From Saturnia japonica (Eukaryota; Arthropoda; Insecta; Lepidoptera; Saturniidae), in contig CM065320.1 of NCBI GenBank assembly GCA_033032175.1, positions 3,658,001-3,722,000 on the forward strand: a DNA stretch of 64,000 bases. Direction: 5' to 3'. Positions 1 through 10,934 of the stretch are shown here, piece after piece. A program made the position numbers and the translations under genes. The first letter of the stretch is position 1. Each line of letters starts with the position of its first letter. The notes under the pieces were generated by a model. That model worked only from the letters and a program-made list of their open reading frames with translations. It was not told the DNA's origin and made no database searches.

Positions 1-2136
1 GTAATGCGAACTAAAAGTGGTCGAGGGTCACAAGGGGAAAGAGATCTCAATGTATAATGCGAATTAAATCTCGAAACAATATTAAAAACATATGATATAT
101 GGTTTAAACATACTGTATTATCGGTGCAATGGAAATGTTAATTGACTAACGATAAGACTAAAACTAAAGCCTTGACTTTGAAACTTTTTCTGTGGCTGGC
201 GTGGAAATGGAAACTCTTTAGATATTATCGATTTAGACGCAGAAGACGTCTTTTTATGCTATAATAATTGAATATATCGATAATCATTTTATTTATAGTA
301 TATAACATTTTCGCGCTAGGCACGGATATTATACTATGCTTTTGATTTTACAGTTGTTTTAGAATATGTTACATAACTGTACAAACCTTAAAATAATAAA
401 AAGTGACTACAATTCATCGCAAAACTATAAGATAGAAAATTACCGTAAACAAACTTTTCTGTCTACCTCGTTTGAAAAAGGTCTATTGATAAATGACAGT
501 TGTGAAGAGAAAGTTATCCAATAAGTACATAAGTATTGGTACTTCTACCTACCAAACCACAAGAATCTATTAAACAGAGGTATCTATTTTTCATATTCGA
601 TCTGTCAATGATGCATGAAATGCGAACAAATTGTGTGTAACAAATAATATAAAGTTTATAGGTATCATAAATTTTGTTATAATTTCTTAAAATTTAGTTA
701 TTTATTCACATTTTAATACGGCAACTATTGATTACAACTAATAGGGCATTGTCCAGCGAACCGGCTCACTGTAGTAAAATGCATTTATCACACCGATAGA
801 TATGGTAATGTAATCTGTATTATAATAGTCTTGCTAGAATAAGAAAATTCAATGCTTACTTTTTAAGGGCAACAATACTTTCTGTCGCTAAAGTTTATAT
901 TCGTCACAAATAGGTATTCCCTAATTATAATATCTATTCCCTAAAAATATTTTAGTCATTGTATTAATTCTATTGGTATCACATAATTCGTTCTGTCATC
1001 AAAATAATACATTTGACATCAAATAAATAGCTTTGTTTCTTGTGGTTTATATTGTAGCCAATCTTGGTTGGGCAGTGGATTGGTTAGGTTATAACCTTGT
1101 AACTGCGATCATAGCGTAAGAGCCAATCGAGCGGGCCGCGGGAACGGCCGGCGAATGCCAGAAACTAATCCGTCGAAAATTCATATTTTTAAGTAAGCTT
1201 TTGATATTCTTTGGTAATTCGATTTTGGTGACCACATATAGATTTTAATAACAATAGTATTTTAGGGACAAATCGTATTAATTTTGTCATTAATATTATT
1301 ATGATATTATTGTCATTAAGCGGTAGTGATAATCATATCCCTTTTTAAGGTTCGTAATAATATAAATATCGACTTATTTACATTTATTATGATAGACTTA
1401 TAAGAACGCAGCGACAGGTGATCGGTGCAACAGTTGACTAACGATGACGATTGTTCGCCCACGTAACCCAGTATTGAGATTCCAAATATGGAGTCGCAAG
1501 AGCCAACGTATGCGAGTTTTAGTCCTTTGAATACAATTATCGACTTCCATAACAGAAGCCAATAAACGGTATGCCCATAAATAATGTCACTTTATAAACA
1601 AACTTATTAGACTCAAGTATTTGGATTTATAAATGCGAAACGAGGTCTCCGATTTGAGGGCCTTTGCACACGAGGTTTTTTAAACGAGCTGATGACACGC
1701 TTTTTTGATAAGTCCGTCTTCTGCGCATCATCAGCACGTATTAGCGGATTATATCAGGTTGTATTGATACAAACACAAGCGGAACGCGCTTCAAAGAGAA
1801 GGAACGGGAAAAGCGAAAAAGGTGTGGAGAAGGGGCGCGCTCACGCCGACCAAGCTTCGCGTAGTATCCGCCAATTGCAATTATGGCCAAATAATATTAT
1901 TTCATTCGTAAATGGGTGTACCCAATATTTACACTGGATTTTTCTACGTCTTCGTTTTAAAAATAGCACCAAGCTAGCGTAAGCAGTTCAGTCTGGAGCG
2001 ATGACATCGTTAATACTGTAGTCTCAATTTCTTAAAAATGATGGCAGCTTTCTGCGCGTTTGTATCGCTACAAACGCGCGTTTACAGCGCGTTCTTATCG
2101 ACACGTATAATATTTTATTATATGTTAGTGCGTATT
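1..2136. other. AT-rich non-coding stretch
   Basis: No gene is recognised. The DNA is AT-rich with short random frames. A GC-rich patch at about 1125-1165 and a 96-codon open frame at 1692-1982 (+) resemble no family I know. A motif starting ATCGGTGCAA and followed by GACTAACGAT occurs at about 119-153 and again at about 1420-1447. It may be the edge of an old repeat, or part of the unseen 5' region of the painless gene 9 kb downstream. Confidence 0.5.
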
Positions 2137-2512
2137 AAAAACTTCGTAGGATCCGTAAAGGTGGTATTAGGTTTTGAGATTATATTCTGTTTATGTTATC
2201 TATCTCAGATTATAAGTTAAAAAATACCCTTAATAAAATGTAAAAAAAAATAGTTAAATGAGGAAACTTACATGGATTGACAGGCGGCGCGGCGTTTTGT
2301 ACCTCCATACGATCAAACGTACCGCAGCGCCGCGCCGGGGCTAGCGACAGTGTTATCACGTTTTAAAAATTTGCTAAATTTTAGGGAAACTAAAACTAAA
2401 TAATTTTAAATCGCAATAACATTTTTATTTTCATAATAAATAAAATTTTGATATTATTTTTGGTAATGTCATTGAGGTACCTATAGACCCTTTTCGGATT
2501 CGACGGGGTTTT
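2137..2512 (+). mobile_element. MITE, family 1, copy 1
   Basis: This is a short non-autonomous DNA element of about 376 bp. Its ends are imperfect inverted repeats: the right end contains GGATTCGACGGGGTTTT and the left end is the diverged complement (AAAACTTCGTAGGATCCG). A second copy in opposite orientation lies at 18567-18956 and matches over the whole length, including the AT-rich arms. The core (about 2281-2338) is a GC-rich imperfect palindrome (GGCGGCGCGGCG ... CAGCGCCGCGCC) unlike the AT-rich flanks. The frame at 2038-2220 overlaps the left arm and is a by-product of the repeat. I cannot assign a superfamily or a clear target duplication. Confidence 0.75.
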
Positions 2513-5180
2513 GAAGTAATATATTGAAGTGTAATGTATACTACGATATTCTATGATAGACGCAAACCCTTGCTAAAATTAACAACCAAAAATATAGATT
2601 TTATCTGTAGGTTCTTTTTCTAAAGTCTGAGGATCAATACTTCGCGATAAACAACTTTTAAAAGAAAGTATCAAAATAAAAAAATTCAAAAAGGTATACA
2701 GTTTTTAAGGGAGGCCTGTCGGTTTCATGATAAAAACCGGAAAAAAGATATGATTTTAGTTACAAGTAAAGCAATGAGTTTTTGCCTGACCAAAAGCAAA
2801 AGGGGTAAAAAGGAAGATAAAAATTAAAATATACAGCTTACATAGTAAGTTCACGTGGAAGGAATCAATGCAAGCTAATAATATTATTTTATTTAGTATT
2901 AAATTTATCCAAGATCATATATTTCAACAACTTAGAACTTTGCCAAAAAATTCTCTCGTGAGTCTTAGAGAAACGGGGATCAATGTTATTTTGGAAGAAC
3001 CTATGTGTATTGCCTAGATAATTTATAAATTTGTCTCCTTGAATCTTAAATTTCAATAAAATTTAAAGATATAACTATTAAATCAATTTCTCCTATGTAG
3101 CGGGCATAGTCATCAGGTATTAATTTAAGCGTCGTTAAAATGAAAGATTAAAAAATTTACATCTTTTGTAAGTAGTCATTAATACACTTTCAAATAATTA
3201 ATTATTCTTTTGTCCACTCGGAACGGCTTTCACTGAACTTTTGGCATCGTAGTGACGTCTATTGATAGTATCTAATCTCTACTCTATCGCCGATATTGTT
3301 AAACTGCATCGTAATTACTTGTTTTCTGTATAGCACCTGCACGGTGCAAAAAAGATTTTCCACATGTTTTTGTTATATTCCAAGTATATATATCCTTACG
3401 TACTCTAAAGGGTCAATCTAGAAAACTGTACTTACAAAAATCTAAACTATACCCCGTCATATTTTAATTTAGTTATTTTTCCTTTTCAGTAGTATAAAGT
3501 TAGAACAACTTCAAATAAGTATATAACAGAAAACAGTTAGTTTAAGAGGGGAAAAAGGGCAATAAGAGGAACTAGTTTAATCGAATTCTAATATGATACA
3601 AAGGAATGCAAAACGACACAGAGCAAATCCATCGAGTCTCTAACGTGCGTGACAAACAGAAAGTGCTCAACCGACTATATAGCTAACTACAAAGAAAAAT
3701 ATACTCAGCAAAAACTTAATCATTTACAGAGTGTGCCCGTGTCGCTCCAGCGACTCGAAATAGAAACTCGAGACTTTATGCTCACCAGCACTTCTGGGTG
3801 TCGTAAATGATCCACTGAATTTCTCGAATCTTTATTAGTCATTAAAGCACTTGATAGTGGGTTCACTGGTAAATAACCTTATTAATATAGTACAGGATCC
3901 AGATTGCCTTTTAAATCATGTTCGAAAATAAATCTCGCATTAGGTATTCCCGATCCATATATTATATTCCAAGATACTATCAATGCTCAGTATGTGTGTT
4001 AACACACAGAGATTTGCATAGAAATTCCGTCTAAGTAAATATTAACCTCAGAATTCATTAGAGTGTATTCATATGACGCTTTCAAAATAAGTAGTAAAAA
4101 GAAAAGTTCGTAAAAGTGAAGTGCATTAAGAACTGAGGACAAAAAGCGTCGAGACACTCTGACTTTTAAATCCAAGCGTACAAATATGTTGTAAGTTACG
4201 GAAGGCTTTTCGCTACTTAGTTGGTCAAGTGCCGGATGTGAGGTAATAACCTGAACTCACTACCAATTCACTACATATGTGCGTACGTTTATAAGTTATA
4301 TATTAAAAATTACGAGACGGTATATATTCTCGAGAGAATACACGACACATTAGTCACGAATTATCCACAACTAATCTTCGAGTATTCGTGTGTTTGGATT
4401 AAGCATGGCATAGAATTACTACCTTTCTAAAGGTTTTACTTGGAAGATTATAATCGATGCAATAAGCTTTTGACGAGGTTAGTTTAAATTCATGAGTCGA
4501 GCCGACCGTTAGAAACATGAGATCTGTGAATATTTGTCAAACCAGTTTATTTTTGTTGTTGCGTAAAACGAATTTAAATTATGTAGAAGTTAGAAGTGAT
4601 TCACTTTACTTCACAGTGATTAAGTTATTGTAAAAACTTTACTAACTTTGATCTTCAGATATCATATACAAGCTAGATATTATATTATGTGTAATAACCA
4701 CATAATGTAGCATAAGCAAAATGATATACTACTATTGTTGTAAGTATAATATAAAACTTGACCACAAGATTATCATTGTGGCTACTTGAAATAGGTATTC
4801 TTACTATTTGCATAATTGTATTCAAAAGGTGAATCAGAATCCATGAATTAACAGTAATAGATAACATATTATGTTTGTACAGGCTTTCTATTATTGTGTT
4901 GTGGTATTAAAAGTCCATATCTCAGTGACGATACGCACCTTGCCAGTCTACTCCATGTTATTCATATTGATTTTGTTCTTTCAGAATCTTAGAACTTTTT
5001 TCGAATAACATATGCTGCTACCGACCTTTGCAGCTTACATGGTCATTGTATAATACGTATATCTTAAAGTGTTATTATGTTAAAGTACTTACAAAACACA
5101 TGCTGTTTGTGGTAGAAATTTCGGCAGAGTGCCTTTTTCGCTCGTCACAAAGACCGGTGAAGCTGTTAAGGTCCCTCAGG
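2513..5180. other. non-coding, nothing recognised
   Basis: AT-rich sequence with no recognised gene. A 51-codon open stretch with an internal ATG lies on the - strand at about 3725-3880; it matches no family I know and is too short to call. Another 60-codon - strand frame at 4685-4867 is low-complexity and hydrophobic and is treated as chance. Confidence 0.5.
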
Positions 5181-5184
5181 CCAA

Positions 5185-5463
5185 CAGCGTTAACATAACA
5201 TAACATACCATCACGCCTGTATTCCCTGAAGGGTTAGGCAGAGTTGTACTAATGTACACCGACAGTTCGCCGGGTATGTTTTTAGGTCCCATGTAATAGG
5301 GGGCGAGTCTATTGCCATTAATCGGGCCCGAAATCAAACTCCGAGCTGCTACTGAGAATTTCATAGGAAAAACCCAATAACACTATGCTCGAACTGGGAT
5401 TCGAACCCAGGACCTCGCTAATAGCAGTCTCGCTTACGACCACTAGGCTAACGTTACGTTACG
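5185..5463 (-). repeat. tRNA-derived SINE, family A, copy 1
   Basis: Read on the - strand, the head (about 5463-5393) looks like a tRNA gene, with an A box (TAGCCTAGTGG) and a B box (GGTTCGAATCC), the internal RNA polymerase III promoter. A body of about 190 bp shared with the copies at 9182 and 31618 follows (GGGTTTTTCCTATGAAATTC, then GCAGCTCGGAGTTTG, then GCCTAACCCTTC). The element ends in a short TGTTA/TATGT tandem tail. This is the layout of a tRNA-type SINE moved by a LINE. It is not a functional tRNA gene, because the body is joined to the tRNA part. Confidence 0.85.
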
Positions 5464-6529
5464 GAGCGTTAGTCAGTGCAAAAAAAAATTTGCTAGAAAT
5501 TTAACTGAATGATATAATTTTTTATACAATTATAGTTGCAAACAAGCGTACGTCCTGTTACCGTAACCTATGGACGCTTGTTATACCAACGGCATCACTA
5601 GCGCGTAGCCAACGTTAAACCCCCCTTCGCCGAGGAGCTCTGGAAATCCTATTCACTCCATAAACACAAAACAAGGTTATTTAGCTGCGATCTTATTTAG
5701 GATGGAAGTATTTCACCGGCTCGGTTGCCCCAAGTAGATAAAAATTTCCAAAAACATTTCTCTAGGCCATTTCTCTTGAATTAATTTTATATTTGAACAA
5801 TCAAAGACCTATAGATATAAATATCTTGGTGTTTTATGGTTTAACAGTAATAAGGTTGATTTTAGTTTAATAAATACCAAAGCCGCTATTTAATGCGCCA
5901 ACTAGAAGCATGACCGACAATTAGACCGGAGCACCCGAGAACGGTAGCGAGTAGCTTGCCGATAAAACGTACAACTAAAAAGATATTATGAACAACGGAA
6001 GCGGTTAATCGTTAAACGAGATTACACTTAAGTACCTACTTTTTAGAGAAATATTTGACCAGCATTAGTCAACTTTCGTAAGGTTAATTAGTATTGAATA
6101 CCAAAGGTAAATAAGAAAAAGATAATTTTGCTTTGAATATTTCAATACTTACTTGAAAGTGCCTATTGAGAGACATTACTTGTAAGTTAAAAAATAAAAA
6201 TGGTTAACCATATCTTCCCCAGAAATAATGTAACCGGTCTAAGCGAAGCAATATGGTTAGCATAAATATGTTTAAAATGCTAATACAAACGATGGAACCC
6301 GTTGATACGTAAATGAGAATATATTTTTATAATAACAGAAACACCTACCTACTTACTATTGTGAAAATTTACGTCATTACTTTAAACATTTTAACTAGAC
6401 AAATAAATCGTATAGGAAAAAGAAAATAATACCATCCTGTAAGTGACAAGAGCTAAGTCACCACGCCAGCCCACGACGTATTGGCAATATCAAATGGCGA
6501 GAAATCCAATTTTATATATTTCCTACACA

Positions 6530-6735
6530 CTGTGGTACCACAGGAACATTTTTTAAGCGTTCCGGTTTACTCTCGATGTTTTCCTTCAACGTCAGCAGAG
6601 AGTGTTACCAAATCAAATTAATAAATGTACTCAGATTTTGAAAACCTCGTTACAGTAGGTACATGCCTCGGCCAGGGCTAGAACTTGCTGACGTCGAATC
6701 GATATTATGCCCATTTAATCGCCCGCCCATCAAGA
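6530..6735 (-). repeat. SINE-like repeat, family B, degenerate copy
   Basis: The stretch around 6560-6615 reads CTCGATGTTTTCCTTCAACG, the complement of the CGTTGAAGGAAAACATCGAG-type segment that marks a very common lepidopteran SINE tail. A degenerate tRNA-like region seems to follow to about 6735. The assignment rests on that remembered motif and on partial similarity to 8095-8420 and 14085-14375, so it is tentative. Confidence 0.45.
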
Positions 6736-7059
6736 CTTCTTAATTAAATAACGTGTTTTATGTTCACTATATTTTTTTACTGCGATCCAGACTCATTGTA
6801 CCTATTAATTAAACCGCGCTTTTAATAAATCTTTATTATTTTTTTAAGATGTTGATTGAATATCTCTTTCGTGTACCTACCTATTGCGATACCTACTGGT
6901 TAAGTGCCTAATTATTGCGGAGAATACCGACTTCAATGATCTTGAGAAAAGTTCCTAGTGTATCTTCAAAGTTCAAGGTTAAATTAAAATGTGACCACTC
7001 TTGAGGTATCCCCTATTCAATAAACAAGAAAACTTTTTTTTAAGTCGTTTAAAAATTCA

Positions 7060-7165
7060 AAACTACTGTATTGAATTGAAGCCCTAAGAAGGCACTTAAT
7101 ATGACCGTCGGAACAATACCACCGTTTCGATAAACAACCTAGTCATCGAGAAGAGCTGGCAAAGC
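7060..7165 (-). repeat. CR1-like LINE, 3' tail only
   Basis: The complement of this stretch contains CTCTTCTCGATGACTAGG followed by GTGCCTTCTTAGGGC. It aligns with the 3' end of the longer LINE at 42.6-45.2 kb (CGGTTCTTCTCGATTACTGG ... GTGCCTTCTTAAGGC, about 45113-45190). A very short piece of only the 3' end is what severe 5' truncation during target-primed reverse transcription leaves. Confidence 0.7.
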
Positions 7166-8094
7166 TTGACGTCGTTTTAGAACTTTTTATCTCGCAAATC
7201 AGTAATTTGATAGGGATCTTATTATAGAATCTAAAACACAATAACCTATATAACTTTTCTTGGTCTTACTAAGTCTAAAACAAGGGATAACCAATTTGTG
7301 TTTAGTATGTAAATGTTAGTATTAGATACAAGAAGCCACTTACCAATTTCTAGTCGATAGGCATAGGTAGGTAAGTAATGGAAGTTGACCTAATGTCAAA
7401 TTATGTTCATTGTCTTTTTATATCAGAATTTCGTATAATGCAATAAAATACGTAAAGTAAAATTTATGAGTATTTTAAAGTCTGATTGTAACACAAGTAC
7501 TCGAAATTAATAAGTTTCGATTAAATTATAGATTATACAATATTGAAAAGGTCACTATTCTCTCAGGCCATCAAACATGCCCGTGGCAAAGAGCAATACA
7601 ACGATGTACATTGGTACCTACCTTACAAGACCAATATTCGTACATCATCATTATCTTATGTTAGACATATGAAGCTACTTTGTTTTGTTTTGTTGCTAAA
7701 TGTACAAAAAAGATGATCCATTTCCAGATAAATAAAACAATAATAATACACTATTATAAGTAAGTACATAAACATTAGGTTCTCTGTAGTAGTGTGTACT
7801 TTTGTCTATTTTTTTTTTTCTAACAGCGTAATAAATTGTTAGGTACTCTAAAATGTAGTACAGATAAGTATAAATATGTTCTAAGGAATGTTATGTGAAG
7901 TCACTGTTATGTGTAACTTAGCTCGTGCTCGCGACTTCTTTCCCGTTGTTTTGATAATGAAACGACTTGCGCGTCACCTACTGTAAAGTGATCGCACTCA
8001 TTCAGAAACCTTCATGAGAATGCGTACAACTCACTAAAGTTACATCGCAGTCGGATAACAGTCAGGTAGCATAATATAAACAGTAAAAATAGTA

Positions 8095-8420
8095 TGACAT
8101 AATACTGAAGCAATGATGGTTCAGTTGTAGCTTGTACGGGCATCGCATCGATCAACGTGAGTTCGAATCTCTTCATAAAACATGCGCTTTCGGTAAAAGA
8201 AACACATCATGATACATAGCATAGTTGGAGGGCATTGTCTAATGCGCCCGCCTGGCTAGCTACCACTCTCAAGTTGAAAATCTGTGGCAAAGCACCTATA
8301 TTGTGTTCCAGCGGCTGCACTTGAGAGTCAGTCCTCCCACTAGGCTTAATGTGTTATCATCTTCGGCCACGTCGTCACTTAACATAAGGTGAGATTGTGG
8401 CAAGACGTTAAACCTATGAA
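8095..8420 (+). repeat. dispersed repeat (SINE-like family B), copy
   Basis: It starts with ATGATGGTTCAGTTG and has a tRNA B-box-like GAGTTCGAATCTC, then GCTTTCGGTAAAAGAAACAC and a body with GGCTAGCTACCACTCTCAAG. The same order occurs at 14085-14375, and part of the body recurs at 52740-52985. No coding capacity is seen. Confidence 0.7.
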
Positions 8421-9180
8421 GAATGAAAAGAAAGCAAAGAAGCCAAACAAATAAATATATAGATAGATAGAACCAATACGTCTATAGGTATTGTAAGCCG
8501 CAACCATGCCGCAACATAACGTTCAATCTTGTTTAGAACATATAAAATTATTTCACAGTAAATTAAGCAATCATCAATTAATCACCAGTTTTGTTAAAGC
8601 CGGTTAGCTATAGGTACGCCTCGAAACAGGTGCCAGTACTAAGCCGGTGCGGAACACAATAGAAAAGCTGTCGGATCTTACGTAAGCAACGTTGACTGAA
8701 AAGCGTAATATATTGTTCAATTCGCATCGGCCGCGGCCGCACAGACATGTGGAACATCTCATCGCGTTCCGATGGACGAACATCGCCATTGTTTGGAGTA
8801 AAACTCTTTTGTTAGTTTTACCATTTTATTTTAGACGCGAGTATACTTTGACTTGGGACGGGCATTTCGGAACTTCGATTGTTGAGTATTCTACAATTGA
8901 ATATAGACCATTGATTTTATATTTATGAATCACATGAAAAAAATTAACGCCAAATACGGCAACTAAATAATCACAAATTTACTAATATTGTTAGGTTCAA
9001 GAGATTATTATTTATTTATTTTGTTCGAAAATCTCTGGATCTATCACTCAGAAACGAAAAATTATTTAAAAATAAAAATATTATTATTGTTATTTTATAT
9101 TTTTATATTTTATATTATATTTATTTATTATTTATTATATTATAAATATTATTGAGGAAGATTATAAGCTAAAGAATAAA
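8421..9180. other. non-coding, one GC-rich patch
   Basis: No recognised gene. A GC-rich patch at about 8725-8775 (a run of CGGCCGCGGCCGC) is open on both strands: a 78-codon frame on + at 8692-8928 and a 61-codon frame on - at 8604-8789. Neither resembles a known protein. From about 9070 to 9150 the sequence is an almost pure A/T stretch rich in TTATT. Confidence 0.45.
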
Positions 9181-9181
9181 C

Positions 9182-9450
9182 TGCCTCGTTAGCCTAGTGG
9201 TTGTAAGCGCGACTGCTATGAGCGAGATCCTGGGTTCGAATCCCAGGTCGAGTAAAGCGTTAATGGGTTTTTCCTATGAAATTCTCAGTAGCAGCTCGGA
9301 GTTTGGTTTCGTGCCCGATTAATGGCAATAGGCTCGCCCCCTATTAGATGGGACCTAAAAACATACTCGGCGTACTGTGGGTGTACAAATGTACACCTCT
9401 GCCTAACCCTTCGGGGAATACAGGCGTGAAAGTATGTTATGTTATAAGCT
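9182..9450 (+). repeat. tRNA-derived SINE, family A, copy 2
   Basis: This copy is on the + strand. The tRNA-like head carries the A box GTTAGCCTAGTGGTTG and the B box GGGTTCGAATCCC at about 9187-9250. The body is the same as in the copies at 5185 (-) and 31618 (-), ending in GGCGTGAAAGTATGTTATGT. Identity among the three copies is high by eye, so the family was active fairly recently. Confidence 0.88.
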
Positions 9451-10854
9451 AAATAACTTCATGCTACGAACCTAAGGAGTGGAACAGTAATCATGAACGT
9501 CAAGCAATCTGAAAAGTTGTATAATGGAAGTAAAAACAACGATAGTCTTACACGGGTACGTTGGGGGCGCGGTGGAGAGTGTATCGAATAAATTTAACAC
9601 GGGTGAAACCGCGGGACATAGGATTAAATTAAAACTACAGCGATGACACGTAACAATCGAAATATTATTATTACTTTTCATTAGATTTGTATTCGTTATT
9701 AAGAATAAAATGATAATTTAGAATTTAATATATTTTTCTATACTTCGTTCAAAACTGATAAACTTGTATAAGTAATTAAAGAGCACAATTACTAAGCACG
9801 CGTAATAATCAGTAATGGATAGTACAAAAAGGCAGTATTTGTTAGAAACCATTATTTATACTTTTGGTACGATGACCAAGGCTAAATTTAGTCACAGTGT
9901 ATTCAAAATATATCCAAAGATAAATATTATCCTAATAGTCCGAATCCAACAAGCGTAGCAAAGGTATGAGATTTAGCTGTGCGTCATTGTGTTGTGTTAA
10001 AGATAAAATGGAACAAAAAAAAATGAAACAGATACATCAGGCAAATAAGGCAAATTCAAATATCACGATAACTAAACAACAACTTTATTTACTTAACAAC
10101 TTTATATGACGATTATACTTACGTTAAATTAATAATAATCTGAATATGCGGGTACTCACTATGTAAATTTAAAGTAATGCTACAATGTAAACCAATCGAT
10201 TAATCATCGCTTTTACAGAATCTTCGTTGTACGAAATAGTACAGTTTACTAATTGTAGGTAAAAGGCTTAGACACGTTTTAATGACGGTTCCAAACAAAC
10301 ACTATTAAGGTATGAAAGAAATGTAAAGTGTTTGATTGTAACATAATAGTGAGAGCGCAAATTGATCCAATTATGAGAATAGCCTACAAGAGGAATGAAA
10401 CACGCACGTTACATTAATTTTATGGTACCATAAGAAACATTATAATTGCCCCTTCGTTGCCGTTAACAATAAAGTTCCTAAACGCACATAGTAATGAGCG
10501 AACTCATTAAAAACAATGACATAATACTAACTGCACCCAAAATTTTTTAGGAACAGGTTGAAAATACAATTTCTCCAAATAGATAAAGATGCTAAAGATC
10601 ACTCACTAAGTAGTAGTAGTAGGTACTCCTACTGATGCTAATTGAATTTCACTTATGTACGCGTTTAATCTGGGAAACATTTGGAGATTAATAAGACTAA
10701 TAGAGTAAATTGGGAACAGTTGTCGAAAATCGGTATTGTAAGCGAATACCTTTTTAGATGAACACATGTGTTTTTAATGAGGAAATATAACCGCATAATT
10801 TTATTTATACAATCTTACCTATTCATATTCGATTTCCTCGTGAGAATATTAATC
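9451..10854. other. non-coding region upstream of painless
   Basis: AT-rich, with no recognised exon. The painless coding exon begins at a splice acceptor at 10914, so at least one 5' untranslated exon should lie upstream here or farther left; I could not place it. A - strand frame of 69 codons at 9472-9681 resembles nothing known. Confidence 0.5.
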
Positions 10855-10900
10855 GTGTGGTGATCACAGAATCCTCTAAAATTTTTAAAAAGAATAATTG

Positions 10901-10914
10901 TTTTCTGTTTTCAG
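10901..10914 (+). other. splice acceptor before the painless coding exon
   Basis: TTTTCTGTTTTCAG ends at 10914, a strong polypyrimidine tract plus AG. It places the start of the main exon at 10915 and makes the in-frame ATG at 10935 the likely initiator. The upstream in-frame ATG at 10857 would fall inside the intron. Confidence 0.8.
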
Positions 10915-10934
10915 ATGCCAGTATTGCGGGAGAC

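Noticed and set aside
2038..2220. A 60-codon gene resembling the frame at 18845-19066
   Set aside because: The shared peptide comes from the two copies of one MITE, not from homologous genes.
5393..5463. A functional tRNA gene (also at 9182 and 31800)
   Set aside because: The tRNA-like part is fused to the same SINE body in all three places, so these are SINE heads.
8604..8928. A gene over the CGGCCGCGGCCGC patch
   Set aside because: Frames are open on both strands only because the patch is GC-rich; no recognisable domain or splice structure.
10857..10934. Upstream in-frame ATG as the painless start
   Set aside because: It lies before a strong splice acceptor at 10914, so it is intronic in the likely transcript; ATG 10935 is preferred.
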